Source: RHLJ01 sp965601955 (lineage in GTDB: Bacteria; Bacteroidota; Rhodothermia; Balneolales; Balneolaceae). Taken from it: a stretch of DNA of 64,000 bases. Made by a program: the position numbers and the translations under genes. Below the pieces are notes generated by a model, which had not been told where the DNA came from, ran no database searches, and was given only the letters and a program-made list of their open reading frames with translations. The DNA lies in the NCBI GenBank assembly GCA_965601955.1, contig OZ271855.1, forward strand, positions 3,782,001 through 3,846,000, in the 5' to 3' direction. Of this stretch, positions 8,119 through 17,299 are shown in pieces. How positions within the stretch are numbered: position 1 is the stretch's first letter; every line of letters starts with the position of its first letter.

Positions 8119-9633
8119 ATGAAAATTACCACCTACTCACTGATATTTATTCCAATTCTATTAATCCTGCTCAGAATTGGAATCAGCAAAGAGTCTCAAA
8201 AGAATTTCTACTCTGAGACTCTTTACAATGTTGAATACGATTTTGCTGTAAAAGGCGATAGTACCCCATACTCAGTTACTACCTTTTTTCCGGAAAACAC
8301 TATTCGACAGGAAGTTATAACGGAAGAATTTCCCGGTCTTGTCTGGGAGGATGGCCTTAATAAAAAAATGGCCTGGAAAGGAGAATCAACTGAAAATATA
8401 GAGCTCTCCTATGCATTCACATTTAGAGGAAAGCGCCTAAAAGTTCATATTGATCCTGCATTATCAATGAATGACATCCAACCGGATGGAATAACCTGGA
8501 TCTCTCCCACTCCTTTTATTCAATCCAACGATTTTAAAATTCAGCGCCTTTCCAATGTACTTGCGCCGGATTCTATCAATACTTTATCTGAAATAAGTTC
8601 TTCCTTTTATGACTTCGTACATAAAATCCCGTCAAGCTCGACAGATGAACTTACCGATGCAGTAACAGCCTTAACCCAATACGAGGCTTCCTGTAATGGA
8701 AAAAGCAGATTGCTGGTTGCTCTATTCCGGGCCAAAGGAATCCCGGCTCGCATGGTGGGCGGCATCATCCTTGAAGACATTACCAAAAAAACCTCCCACG
8801 CCTGGGTAGAAGCAAAACTTGGAAATACCTGGGTTCCTTTCGATGCACTAAACGGGCACTATGCCGAAATCCCCGCAAACTACCTGGAATTATACAAAGG
8901 TGATGAATTCCTGATTACCCGTTCAAAGAATATCGAATTCGATTATCTGTATAACATCGAGTCAGAGCGAATCAATCATTACCCAACTTTTGCAGCTATC
9001 AATCTTTGGGATGTGTTAGACAAAACCGGGATTCCTAAAAAGCCCCTTACCTTTCTATTACTCCTCCCCCTTGGTGCTTTTTTAGTCTCGGTTTTTAAAA
9101 ATGTAGTAGGACTTAAAACTTTTGGAGTATTTCTACCCGTACTCATTGCCTTCGCCTTTATGGAAATGGGTACACTAATCGGTTTGGCTTACTTCACCAT
9201 GATCATCGTAGCGATCGCATTAATGAATTTTCCTCTAGAGAAATGGCGTATCCTTCATACCCCAAAAATAAGTGTGATGCTTACCGCTGTAGCTATTATT
9301 AGCATTATAGCATTGACCATCTTCTTCAAAACCGGATGGCTTGATCCTACCAAAGCGCTAGTTTTCCCTATTATCATCATCACTATGATGGCTGAAAAGT
9401 TTGCCCGCAAAGTTGAAGAAGATTCTCCTAAAGAAGCCCTCAATGTGTACCTGCAAACGCTGATTGTGACCCTGGTTTGTGTGTGGGTATTCTCGTCAAC
9501 ATTGATTCAGAATTTCCTGATCACCTTCCCTGAGATCCTGTTCACTATTGCTGCTTTGAATCTTTTGCTTGGTAGATGGATCGGATTACGGTTTACTGAA
9601 TTTTCACGCTTTGCAGCATTAAAAGGAGTTTAA
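8119..9633 (+). CDS. Transglutaminase-like protease domain fused to seven membrane helices
   Basis: 504 residues. An N-terminal hydrophobic helix (6-20) is followed by an extracytoplasmic region with a transglutaminase-core domain (about 155-260) and then about seven transmembrane helices (about 305-500). The core keeps a candidate triad: Cys192 (ASCNGKS), His227 (SHAWVEA) and Asp242 (VPFDALN), although the family is often described as containing inactive transglutaminases. The next gene starts 2 nt downstream and is an ATP-grasp ligase; this pair is a recurring conserved neighbourhood in bacteria. Its substrate is unknown, probably a peptide in the envelope. Confidence 0.85.
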   Translation: MKITTYSLIFIPILLILLRIGISKESQKNFYSETLYNVEYDFAVKGDSTPYSVTTFFPENTIRQEVITEEFPGLVWEDGLNKKMAWKGESTENIELSYAFTFRGKRLKVHIDPALSMNDIQPDGITWISPTPFIQSNDFKIQRLSNVLAPDSINTLSEISSSFYDFVHKIPSSSTDELTDAVTALTQYEASCNGKSRLLVALFRAKGIPARMVGGIILEDITKKTSHAWVEAKLGNTWVPFDALNGHYAEIPANYLELYKGDEFLITRSKNIEFDYLYNIESERINHYPTFAAINLWDVLDKTGIPKKPLTFLLLLPLGAFLVSVFKNVVGLKTFGVFLPVLIAFAFMEMGTLIGLAYFTMIIVAIALMNFPLEKWRILHTPKISVMLTAVAIISIIALTIFFKTGWLDPTKALVFPIIIITMMAEKFARKVEEDSPKEALNVYLQTLIVTLVCVWVFSSTLIQNFLITFPEILFTIAALNLLLGRWIGLRFTEFSRFAALKGV

Positions 9634-9635
9634 TC

Positions 9636-10523
9636 ATGATTACTTCACTTTTTTCTAACTCAAAACCCCTAAAAAAGAATGTATTGGGTATCAACCAGCG
9701 AAATGTTGATCTCATATTCTCTCACAATCAAAGAAAGCATTACAAACTTGCGGATGATAAGGCAGAGACTAAACTAGTACTCGAACCAAAGGGATTATCC
9801 TGCCCCACCACCTATGCAATGATTTCCAATATTGGAAGAATAGAATCTAAGTGGAAAGAACTACGAACCCATAACTCATTGGTAATAAAGCCTGCTAAAG
9901 GCAGCGGAGGGGGTGGAATTATGGTTCTTCATAAAAAAGAAGGAGTCTGGCATAAAGGCTCTGCACCTATTGACGATCGGGAGATATTCGCACACATCGC
10001 AAATATCATTTTTGGAGTGTATTCCTTTGGTGATTCAGATCGAGCTATTGTAGAACAGTGTATTCAGCCCCATCCCTTTTTTGGGGACATTTATCCTGAA
10101 GGAGTTCCAGATGTTCGGATCATTACTGTACAAGGAGTTCCTGTACTGGGAATGCTGAGATTACCTACTGATGCATCAGATGGAAAAGCAAACCTGCATC
10201 AAGGTGGCCTTGGAGTAGGTATTGATATGGATACCGGAATACTTACGCATGTGTATGATGGAAAGGAATACTTTTCTCATCACCCGGATTCTGGAAATCA
10301 AATTACCGGATTAACACTTCCCTACTGGGATGAGATTATTACCCTCTCCAAAGAAGTTTCTGAAGCATTTCCACTAGAGTACCTGGGAATAGATATTGTA
10401 ATCGACCGCGAGCTGGGACCGACTGTGTTGGAAATTAATGTTCGTCCTGGTTTGGGAATCCAAATGGCCAATAAAAAAGGGCTGAAAAAAGAAATTCTAA
10501 GAAAAATTGAATTCCAGGGGTAG
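9636..10523 (+). CDS. Alpha-L-glutamate ligase-like (RimK-related) ATP-grasp protein
   Basis: 295 residues. The ATP-grasp features are the lysine and glycine loop VIKPAKGSGGGGIMVL, the acidic/asparagine metal site VLEINVRPGLGIQ near the C-terminus, and RIITVQGVPVLGMLRLP in the middle. It belongs to the RimK-related ligase family that is encoded beside 7TM-transglutaminase proteins. By family it should form an amide bond, perhaps adding glutamate or another amino acid to a peptide or protein, using ATP. It is translationally close to the preceding gene (2-nt gap). The aspartic-protease-like third partner often found in this neighbourhood is not present here. Confidence 0.87.
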   Translation: MITSLFSNSKPLKKNVLGINQRNVDLIFSHNQRKHYKLADDKAETKLVLEPKGLSCPTTYAMISNIGRIESKWKELRTHNSLVIKPAKGSGGGGIMVLHKKEGVWHKGSAPIDDREIFAHIANIIFGVYSFGDSDRAIVEQCIQPHPFFGDIYPEGVPDVRIITVQGVPVLGMLRLPTDASDGKANLHQGGLGVGIDMDTGILTHVYDGKEYFSHHPDSGNQITGLTLPYWDEIITLSKEVSEAFPLEYLGIDIVIDRELGPTVLEINVRPGLGIQMANKKGLKKEILRKIEFQG

Positions 10524-10573
10524 GGTAAAGCCTTGTCCGGTTGTTTTATAAGTAAACAACAAAAATTTGAATC

Positions 10574-10774
10574 ATGAATTACGCAAAACCATCAACACCT
10601 TACATCTTAATACTGCTATTCATCTTTGCAGTAACTGCAGTAGACTTGATGTTATTGAGCAAAAAGAATAGCTCGGTTATTGAAATAAGTACAACGATTG
10701 AAAAAGAATCAGAACCTATTGAACTGCGGCCTGTTATTACATATACGCAAAGTGTAAATCGTTTAGCACCATGA
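10574..10774 (+). CDS. Small single-pass membrane protein, unknown
   Basis: 66 residues with one hydrophobic helix at about 9-29 and a polar tail rich in Glu, Ser and Thr. The ATG is the first in frame and lies 50 nt after the ligase gene. It is not recognized as a family. Its position between the ligase and the ECF sigma gene suggests either an accessory to the transglutaminase/ligase pair or a separate small gene. Confidence 0.5.
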   Translation: MNYAKPSTPYILILLFIFAVTAVDLMLLSKKNSSVIEISTTIEKESEPIELRPVITYTQSVNRLAP

Positions 10775-10841
10775 GAAAAGACACATTTTTGGCAACAGAT
10801 GTTCTTCGAATAGTTGGACATTTAACAAGTGTTCCGTACCC

Positions 10842-11354
10842 TTGGAAATGGCTGAGAATGTGTGTGAACAAAGGGTCTTTGAAAAGATTTTTAGGGAGTC
10901 AGCTCCCCAATTACGGAATTACCTGTATTACAAATGCGGCAACCTGGAGCGAGCAAATGACCTTGTTCAGGATGCCTTTGCAAAACTTTGGGAGAAATGT
11001 AAATCGGTGGTACCGGATGCAGCTCTTCCCTTTTTATATACTGTTGCGAAAAACCTGATGCTCAACCTGATCAAAAAGGATAATGTGCGGTTCGAGTATG
11101 CTTCCAATTACGACGGGGCTACTCTCAACAGCGAGAATCCTGAGTTTGAGATGGAAATGAGTGAATATAAAACCAAACTTGAATCAGCCATTGCTGCTTT
11201 ACCAGAAGGGCAACGAGAAGTATTCCTAATGAACAGAATTGACAAACTTACTTACAAACAAATTGCTGAGCGATTGGAAGTGTCACAGAAGGCAGTTGAA
11301 AAAAGAATGAGTAAAGCACTACTAAAACTAAAGGACGTATTACAAGGTTACTAA
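10842..11354 (+). CDS. ECF RNA polymerase sigma factor (FecI type)
   Basis: 170 residues, two-domain sigma-70 of the extracytoplasmic-function class. The region 2 core is LVQDAFAKLWEK and the region 4 helix-turn-helix is LTYKQIAERLEVSQKAVEKRMSK, split here at 20 residues: LTYKQIAERLEVSQKAVEKR. It directs polymerase to genes controlled by the anti-sigma factor encoded 3 nt downstream. The downstream TonB receptor carries an STN signalling domain, so the three proteins fit the cell-surface signalling circuit of Bacteroidota. Confidence 0.93.
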   Translation: MEMAENVCEQRVFEKIFRESAPQLRNYLYYKCGNLERANDLVQDAFAKLWEKCKSVVPDAALPFLYTVAKNLMLNLIKKDNVRFEYASNYDGATLNSENPEFEMEMSEYKTKLESAIAALPEGQREVFLMNRIDKLTYKQIAERLEVSQKAVEKRMSKALLKLKDVLQGY

Positions 11355-11357
11355 ACC

Positions 11358-12299
11358 GTGGCAAACGAAAAACCACATATCAACGATGAAACTTTCCTAG
11401 CTCGATGGCTTGCAGGAGAACTAAGCGAAGAAGAAAAGAAAGCGTTTGAGAAACTCGAAGAATTCGGCTCGTTCGAAAAGATTGCTTCCGTTTCAGATTC
11501 TCTTACAGTTCCTGAATTTAACGTTGATAATGAGTTTGCGAAGTTGAAAGACCGAATTGAACAGCCTCAACCGGCTACCATATACACTCTCCCTCGTACC
11601 CGGTTTATCTCTATTGCAGCCACGATTCTCCTTGCTGCCCTTACGGGTATTTATTTGGCGTTCTTCCAAAGTTCCGGACTTAACTCGTACCAGACCGCCT
11701 TTGGAGAAACAGAAACCATCACCCTGCCTGATGGCTCTACCGTAGTATTGAATGCAAATTCCACGCTTTCCTTTGATGAGGAACAATGGGAAACATCCCG
11801 CTTAATCACCCTGGATGGAGAAGCTTTTTTTGATGTCACTTCCGGAAACACGTTTAAAGTTAGCACTCCCCTCGGCGAAGTCGAGGTATTAGGCACTGAG
11901 TTTAATGTAAAGAACCGGAAAGGCCTATTTACGGCTACTTGCTATGAAGGAAGAGTTGCTGTAAAAGCGGCGAACATTGAACGTGTTCTTGAGGCAGGTT
12001 CACAAATTCAATTCGAGGTTGGAGCCATTGTTTCGGAATCATCCTTTGATAACCAGGCTCAGCCTTCATGGATGAATGGTATTATTACTTTGGAGAATGT
12101 TCCTTTAGAAGTGGCCCTCGACGAGTTAACTACTCAATTTGGAGTTTCTTTTGTCAATATTCCCGAGGATCAGGAGCTTCGCTTTACAGGCAGTTTTCCA
12201 GTTTCAAGCGTAGATGCAGCTCTTACGCTGGTCCTGGACCCTTTCGGGTTTAGCTATACATATAATTCTGGTACAAAAACGGTTACCATTCAGGATTAA
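11358..12299 (+). CDS. FecR-family anti-sigma factor
   Basis: 313 residues from a GTG 3 nt after the sigma gene. The cytoplasmic N-terminus has the typical LARWLAGELSEEEKKAFE motif of FecR sigma-binding domains. One transmembrane helix lies at about 80-100. The periplasmic FecR domain follows (TITLPDGSTVVLNANSTLSF), then a DUF4974-type C-terminal domain (about 245-310, beginning VPLEVALDELTTQFG) that resembles an STN fold. It should hold the sigma factor inactive until the outer-membrane receptor signals through its own STN domain. Confidence 0.93.
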   Translation: MANEKPHINDETFLARWLAGELSEEEKKAFEKLEEFGSFEKIASVSDSLTVPEFNVDNEFAKLKDRIEQPQPATIYTLPRTRFISIAATILLAALTGIYLAFFQSSGLNSYQTAFGETETITLPDGSTVVLNANSTLSFDEEQWETSRLITLDGEAFFDVTSGNTFKVSTPLGEVEVLGTEFNVKNRKGLFTATCYEGRVAVKAANIERVLEAGSQIQFEVGAIVSESSFDNQAQPSWMNGIITLENVPLEVALDELTTQFGVSFVNIPEDQELRFTGSFPVSSVDAALTLVLDPFGFSYTYNSGTKTVTIQD

Positions 12300-12301
12300 A
12301 A

Positions 12302-15058
12302 ATGAAGTTTCTTGGGTTCGTTTTGTTGTGGATAGGGCTAGCCACTCCCCTGTTAGGGCAGAGTATCAGCTATTCTGCGAGTGAAAAACCTCTGACTGAA
12401 ATACTGGAAGATATCTCAGATAATTATGCGGTCTTCTTTTCTTACTCAGTAACTGAACTCCCTACCGAACCTATTAGTATTGAAGTAGATAACACTTCCT
12501 TACCGGTTTTTTTGGTACAAATTTTAAGTCCGTATGGATTGAGCTTTGAAGTGGTAGAAGGAAATTTCATTGCAATTAAACCAGCTGAAGAAATTGGCGC
12601 CCTGCTTTCCTTCCATGTCATCGATTCTGACACCGGAGACCCCATCGAACTTGTTTTAGCCCGACAATTAAATAGCTATAAAGGCACGTATTCTGACCTG
12701 GATGGATACATTGAGCTTTATATCAATAAACCTTCAGAATATGAAGTTGAGCTTTCCCATTTGGGGTATGAAGCCCAGGTTTTCCAGGCTCTGGAACTTT
12801 ATACTTCTTCCGGTAACACAATAGCTCTTGACCCAAAAAACTCAGAATTGGGTAGCATTACAGTAACCGAATATCTAAACACCGGCATAATTGTTAATGA
12901 GGATGCATCTACGGTAACTATTCGTCCGCAAAATATGAATGTACTCCCGGGGCTATCAGAACCCGACGCTTTATACTCTTTACATGCCCTTCCGGGAATA
13001 AATGCTCAGGATGAATCGGCTTCAGGTTTGAACATACGAGGCGGTTCTAATGACCAGGTTTCTATGTACTGGGATGATATTCCACTATACCATACCGGGC
13101 ATTATTTTGGATTAGTGAGCGCCCTAATCCCCTCCAGTATAAATTCAGTGAATGTATACCGAAGTGCAATTCCTACTCAATTTGGGGGTGCTACTTCAGG
13201 TCTGCTTGAAATGAGGGGGCCTTCCTTTCTACCCCGAAAAGCCTCCGGTGACATTACTTCTAATCTTACTCATGCCAACGGATCCATCTCCATACCTTTA
13301 AAAAAACATGGCTTCCTATTTTCAGGCAGACGTTCTTTTACTGATGTGTATCAGTCTGTAACTTTTGATGCTTTCCAGGACAAGCTGTTCAATGCATCTG
13401 AATTTTCTCGAGATGGAGAACCTGTGGCTATTGGAGGTGAAGAAGGAGATGAAGTCGAAAAGCAGGAGCTCATATTTTGGGACTTTAATGGAAAGTGGAT
13501 TTGGCAGCCAAATTACAAAAACCAGCTCTCCCTTAGTGCCTTTACCAATGGTAACAAATTGGATTACCGTACTATAAATGAAGAAGAAGCAACAGCAGAC
13601 TTTCAATCCCATGAGGTAAATACTACTGGAATAAACCTGACTTGGGATCGCTTTTGGAGCAATCGCTTTGAGACAAAAATAAGTGCTTCAATATCCTCCT
13701 ATGATTTAGAGTATGACTTCCTCTTTCAAAGAGAAATAGACCCCGCAGAATTTGAAACAGATGAACAGATGCTTAAGCTTGATGATCATGACGAGGAAGA
13801 AGAGGAGGATGAAGAAGGTGAAGAAGAAGAGGATGAAGATGAAGATCCTTTTGATGGAGGTTTTGCCAGCGGGGTTGATTCACTCAGCGACCGCGCATTG
13901 CGCACTAATAATATTCTTAATACAGAACTACGAGTAATCAATACTCTTTTACTTGGTAGTAGCCAGCTAAAGTTTGGTGGGCAGTTAAATATCCTTGATG
14001 TCGATTATACCTTATCTCAGGTAAGAACCTATGAAGATGATTTTTTTGACAGAACCAAGAACTCTGGGATCGGCTACTCTCTATTCGGAAATTACATTTT
14101 CGGAGCTGAATGGCCTTTTCGAATAGATGCCGGAGTAAGAGCTAGCCGGTTCGAGTTTGTAGATATCTATACCATCGACCCCCAGTTAAATCTCTCCTAC
14201 TCCCCAACCAACTGGCTTCAGTTAAAAGCCTCAACTGGCCGATATCATCAATACATCCGCACCTTAAAAAACTTTGACAATTCCATCTCAAGCAGAACGG
14301 AAGAGATTTGGTACATGTCGGATAAAGAGGATTTTCCTGTGCTGAGAAGTGAGCAAATTTCCGGTGGTTTTGTGGTACAAAAAAGCGGCTGGTTATTGGA
14401 TGTTGAAGCTTATTCCAGGAGGTTAAACGGGCTAATCTCTTTGAACTATAACTTCGGAGGGCTCGAGACTGATGAATCAAGTGGTGAGGATATTGTACAT
14501 GGCCTGGATGTACTTTTTAGAAAAAGAATCAATAATTATCGTGCGTGGATTAGCTACTCGCTAGTAGATGCCGAGAGTTTTTTCCCGGATTTTGAGGATG
14601 AGCGTTTCCCTTCCTTCCTTGATCAAAAGCATCAGCTTCAGGTTGTCCAAAGTCTTGAAATCGGAAACTTTGAGTTTTCGACCGGTTGGACCTTTAAAAC
14701 AGGAGCTCCTTATACCGAACCCAAAAGCGAAGAGGTTATTGAAGTAGTAGAAATTGATGAAGGAGAAACAGAAACGGAAACCTTCTTTGTAATAGAATGG
14801 GGAGAAACGAATAGTAAACGGCTGCCCAATTACCATCGCTTAGATTTTTCTGTTTGGTATAGAGTTCCCAGGACCGTTTCCAGATCTTTCAAAGCGGAAG
14901 TAGGGCTTTCTTTCCTCAATCTTTATAACCGTACGAACATCCTAAATCGATATTATTATCCGGATGAAATAGATAGCGATGAAGAAATTGAAATTGTTGA
15001 AGAAGAAAGGTATTTACTTGGGTTCACCCCAAACCTGAATATCAAAATTTCCTTCTAA
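12302..15058 (+). CDS. TonB-dependent outer-membrane receptor with STN signalling domain
   Basis: 918 residues. A signal peptide ends near residue 19 (LLGQ), an STN domain spans about 20-97, a carboxypeptidase-regulatory-like domain about 100-180, a plug domain follows (LNIRGGSNDQVSMYWDDIP), and then a C-terminal beta-barrel. One region near 492-519 is a run of mostly Glu and Asp (for example EEEEEDEEGEEEEDEDED), probably in an extracellular or periplasmic loop. It lies 2 nt after the FecR gene. The substrate is unknown. The acidic loop could bind cations or simply reflect an acidic, salt-adapted proteome. Confidence 0.92.
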   Translation: MKFLGFVLLWIGLATPLLGQSISYSASEKPLTEILEDISDNYAVFFSYSVTELPTEPISIEVDNTSLPVFLVQILSPYGLSFEVVEGNFIAIKPAEEIGALLSFHVIDSDTGDPIELVLARQLNSYKGTYSDLDGYIELYINKPSEYEVELSHLGYEAQVFQALELYTSSGNTIALDPKNSELGSITVTEYLNTGIIVNEDASTVTIRPQNMNVLPGLSEPDALYSLHALPGINAQDESASGLNIRGGSNDQVSMYWDDIPLYHTGHYFGLVSALIPSSINSVNVYRSAIPTQFGGATSGLLEMRGPSFLPRKASGDITSNLTHANGSISIPLKKHGFLFSGRRSFTDVYQSVTFDAFQDKLFNASEFSRDGEPVAIGGEEGDEVEKQELIFWDFNGKWIWQPNYKNQLSLSAFTNGNKLDYRTINEEEATADFQSHEVNTTGINLTWDRFWSNRFETKISASISSYDLEYDFLFQREIDPAEFETDEQMLKLDDHDEEEEEDEEGEEEEDEDEDPFDGGFASGVDSLSDRALRTNNILNTELRVINTLLLGSSQLKFGGQLNILDVDYTLSQVRTYEDDFFDRTKNSGIGYSLFGNYIFGAEWPFRIDAGVRASRFEFVDIYTIDPQLNLSYSPTNWLQLKASTGRYHQYIRTLKNFDNSISSRTEEIWYMSDKEDFPVLRSEQISGGFVVQKSGWLLDVEAYSRRLNGLISLNYNFGGLETDESSGEDIVHGLDVLFRKRINNYRAWISYSLVDAESFFPDFEDERFPSFLDQKHQLQVVQSLEIGNFEFSTGWTFKTGAPYTEPKSEEVIEVVEIDEGETETETFFVIEWGETNSKRLPNYHRLDFSVWYRVPRTVSRSFKAEVGLSFLNLYNRTNILNRYYYPDEIDSDEEIEIVEEERYLLGFTPNLNIKISF

Positions 15059-16342
15059 ATGGAAGAGTTGTTATTTAACTCTTACTCAGATCCTATTCCC
15101 CCAGTCAGATTTGATATTCAGCAAATTCCTCATCACCAGAATGGACATTCCCTGGTCTATTTCTATGATGCTTTAGGATACATGACCCCGGACTTTGCCC
15201 TTCCTATGGAATCTCAAACCATGCTTTCATTGCTGGATGGCAATCGAAGTGTCGAAGATATATTGAAGTTCAGTTCGAATGAGGTTTCGAAAGAGCAGGT
15301 TTTGGGATATATCCGCCATTTGGATGAACATGGACTTCTTCAATCTGATTATTTTGAAAATCACTCGGAGCTAATTGAAAAAGAATACGAAAGCTCTTCC
15401 CTTCATCATAGCAATACAGCAGGTATATCTTACCCTAAAAGCTTTGATGAAATTAATTCCTGGTTGGGTGAAGCATTCGATACCCATGAGCAATCAACTC
15501 CTGTAAAACAAGCGAAGGCTTTATATGCTCCGCATATGGATCCAAGAGTTGGGTTAAGCAGTTATGTAAAAGCCTTCTCAGCAATCCGAAATCTAGCTCC
15601 TAAACGAGTAGTTATACTTGCCACCTCGCATTATTCCGGGCGGTATGGCAACCTCTACCAGAATACCCCCTTTGTGATCAGCAGAAAAACTTTTGCCTTG
15701 CCCAATGGGGAAATCCATTCTGATCAATCCTTTTTTAGTCATCCCGGACCTGTCCGCCGTACGAGTACTTCGGAAGGCGGGCTTGATCCGGAATCTGAAA
15801 CGAGCGATAAGCTAGGAATAACCCTCCAGGACCGGGCCCATCGCATCGAGCACAGCATAGAACTCCATCTCCTCTTCCTGAATCACCTCTGGAAACATGA
15901 ATTCGAAATCATACCTATTCTTGTTGGTGGATTAGATGAACTGCTTTATTCTTCGAATAGCCACAGGGAGCAGCAAGTAGAAGCCTTCTCAGAATTGCTA
16001 AGAAAAGAATATGCGAATGATAACGACACCTTCTTTCTAATCAGCGGCGACCTCTCCCATATCGGGCATAAATTCGGCGACAAAAAAACAGCATCCCAAT
16101 TATTCGATGAAGTAAAACTAAACGATGAACGCTTCCTTGAAATCGGAGCAACCGGAAACCCGGATAAGCTGCTCGGACTGATGAAAGAAGAATATGACCC
16201 CTATCGAATTTGTGGATTTCCACCCCTGATTACTTTCCTAAAAATATTTCCTGGTTTAAAAGGCGAGATTCTCTCTTATGATTTATGGGATGAGCGGGAA
16301 CAGGAAAGCGCGGTTAGTTTTGGATCTATTTTATTCAATTAA
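15059..16342 (+). CDS. MEMO-family protein (AmmeMemoRadiSam protein B) with N-terminal PqqD-like region
   Basis: 427 residues. The start ATG directly abuts the receptor stop (TAAATG), so it is coupled to the receptor gene. Residues 1-110 resemble a PqqD-like winged-helix region (LLDGNRSVEDILKFSSNEV). The MEMO domain covers about 145-427, with YAPHMDPRVGL (a His in the metal site), HRIEHSIELHLLFL (two more His) and SGDLSHIGHKFGD. MEMO proteins adopt a class III dioxygenase-like fold. A REP-like repeat lies inside the gene at 15738-15797 and adds about 20 residues in frame. Other members of the AMMECR1/radical-SAM set are not in the window. Confidence 0.85.
   Translation: MEELLFNSYSDPIPPVRFDIQQIPHHQNGHSLVYFYDALGYMTPDFALPMESQTMLSLLDGNRSVEDILKFSSNEVSKEQVLGYIRHLDEHGLLQSDYFENHSELIEKEYESSSLHHSNTAGISYPKSFDEINSWLGEAFDTHEQSTPVKQAKALYAPHMDPRVGLSSYVKAFSAIRNLAPKRVVILATSHYSGRYGNLYQNTPFVISRKTFALPNGEIHSDQSFFSHPGPVRRTSTSEGGLDPESETSDKLGITLQDRAHRIEHSIELHLLFLNHLWKHEFEIIPILVGGLDELLYSSNSHREQQVEAFSELLRKEYANDNDTFFLISGDLSHIGHKFGDKKTASQLFDEVKLNDERFLEIGATGNPDKLLGLMKEEYDPYRICGFPPLITFLKIFPGLKGEILSYDLWDEREQESAVSFGSILFN
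15738..15797. repeat. REP-like repeat with nested insert, in frame inside the MEMO gene
   Basis: The outer element reads gtcatcccgga ... cttgatccggaatctg, matching intergenic copies such as 24671-24697. At the junction between the halves sits the 33-bp inner unit (15749-15781) also found at 7371-7403. The whole is 60 nt, so it keeps the reading frame and encodes PGPVRRTSTSEGGLDPESET-like sequence foreign to the MEMO family. Confidence 0.8.
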
Positions 16343-16551
16343 GAATGCTTCAATGATCAATTGTTCAATTATCAATTTCACAATTAAGAATTCTCACGTT
16401 GTCATTTCGAGTGTAAACGAGAAATCTAAAGATTACCTTTATTCGCATATAGCAGATTTCTCACATTCGTTCGAAATAACAAACCTCCAACTAATTCTTA
16501 ATTGACCATTGAACCATTGACAATTGAATAATTGATCATTGCTTAATCTCC
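16341..16551. repeat. Nested inverted repeats between convergent MEMO and gldC genes
   Basis: The inner REP-like arms start gtcatttcgag (16401) and end ctcgttcgaaataac-like at 16480. An outer pair of AT-rich arms (about 16347-16391 and 16492-16545) carries caatgatcaatt and its reverse complement, with caattaagaatt at the inner boundary. The foldback may act as a bidirectional terminator for the two convergent genes. Its right end overlaps the 3' end of gldC. Confidence 0.7.
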
Positions 16552-16865
16552 ATCTTCTCGGCGAAGTAATCACAAAAATCCATCATGTCTCCTGAAATGC
16601 GTTCATCGGCTGTAGAACGTTGTAAGGTATCCGCCATAGAAACCAACGTTTGATGAAAAAAAATCTTCATTTCATCCACGGTCATATCTTTCGTCCAAAG
16701 ATCTAGCTTCAGCGTATCCTTATTTCGGGAATCCCAAAGTGAAAGCAGCATCGCCCGGCATTGGGCTTCACTTTTTCCCTGCATGTCATCTGCATTCCAA
16801 AGAATATTTGTTGGGATATGTTGCTCGTCCAGTTCTACTGTGATATGAATTTGTTTCTTGTGCAT
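16536..16865 (-). CDS. gldC: Gliding motility-associated protein GldC
   Basis: 109 residues, the usual length. The N-terminal pattern KKQIHITVELDEQHIPTNIL followed by WNADDM and the C-terminal DFCDYFAEKMEIKQ match GldC, a small cytoplasmic protein associated with gliding motility in Bacteroidota, with unknown biochemical function. Many non-gliding members keep it, so motility cannot be inferred. It stands alone on the minus strand, divergent from the PadR gene. Confidence 0.88.
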   Translation of the reverse strand: MHKKQIHITVELDEQHIPTNILWNADDMQGKSEAQCRAMLLSLWDSRNKDTLKLDLWTKDMTVDEMKIFFHQTLVSMADTLQRSTADERISGDMMDFCDYFAEKMEIKQ

Positions 16866-16978
16866 GTATAGGGCTTTTTGATTGGCATCAAAGATACTGC
16901 TTTATAAAAAGTTTTCATTCCGAAACTTATTTATTCTATTTTCGCATACATATCTGTTTTGACCAAAAAAGCATATTT

Positions 16979-17299
16979 ATGAAACTACTTTCCCGCTACG
17001 AAGAAATCATCCTGCTAACCATCTGGAGGCTACAACACGATGCTTATGGAGTAGCAATCCGTGAATATGTAACAGAAGTAACAGGAGAAAATGTAAGTAT
17101 CGGAGCCATTTATGCTCCCCTCCATCGATTAGAAAAAAAAGGCTATGTGAAAACCCACCTGAGTGAACCTGTGCCCGAACGTGGGGGCAGGAGCAAGGTG
17201 TATTACCAGCTTACCAATCTTGGAAAAGAAGCATTGATACAAATCAAAACAATCAACGAAACCTTATGGGTTGGGCTTCCTAATCTTGGTATAGCCTGA
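16979..17299 (+). CDS. PadR-family transcriptional regulator
   Basis: 106 residues forming the PadR winged helix: SRYEEIILLTIWRLQHDAYG, then IGAIYAPLHRLEKKGYV for the recognition helix, and PERGGRSKVYYQLTNLGKEA for the wing. It overlaps the permease gene by one base (TGATG). PadR-permease pairs of this sort recur in Bacteroidota. The regulator probably represses its own operon and responds to a small molecule or stress, which is an inference. Confidence 0.92.
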   Translation: MKLLSRYEEIILLTIWRLQHDAYGVAIREYVTEVTGENVSIGAIYAPLHRLEKKGYVKTHLSEPVPERGGRSKVYYQLTNLGKEALIQIKTINETLWVGLPNLGIA

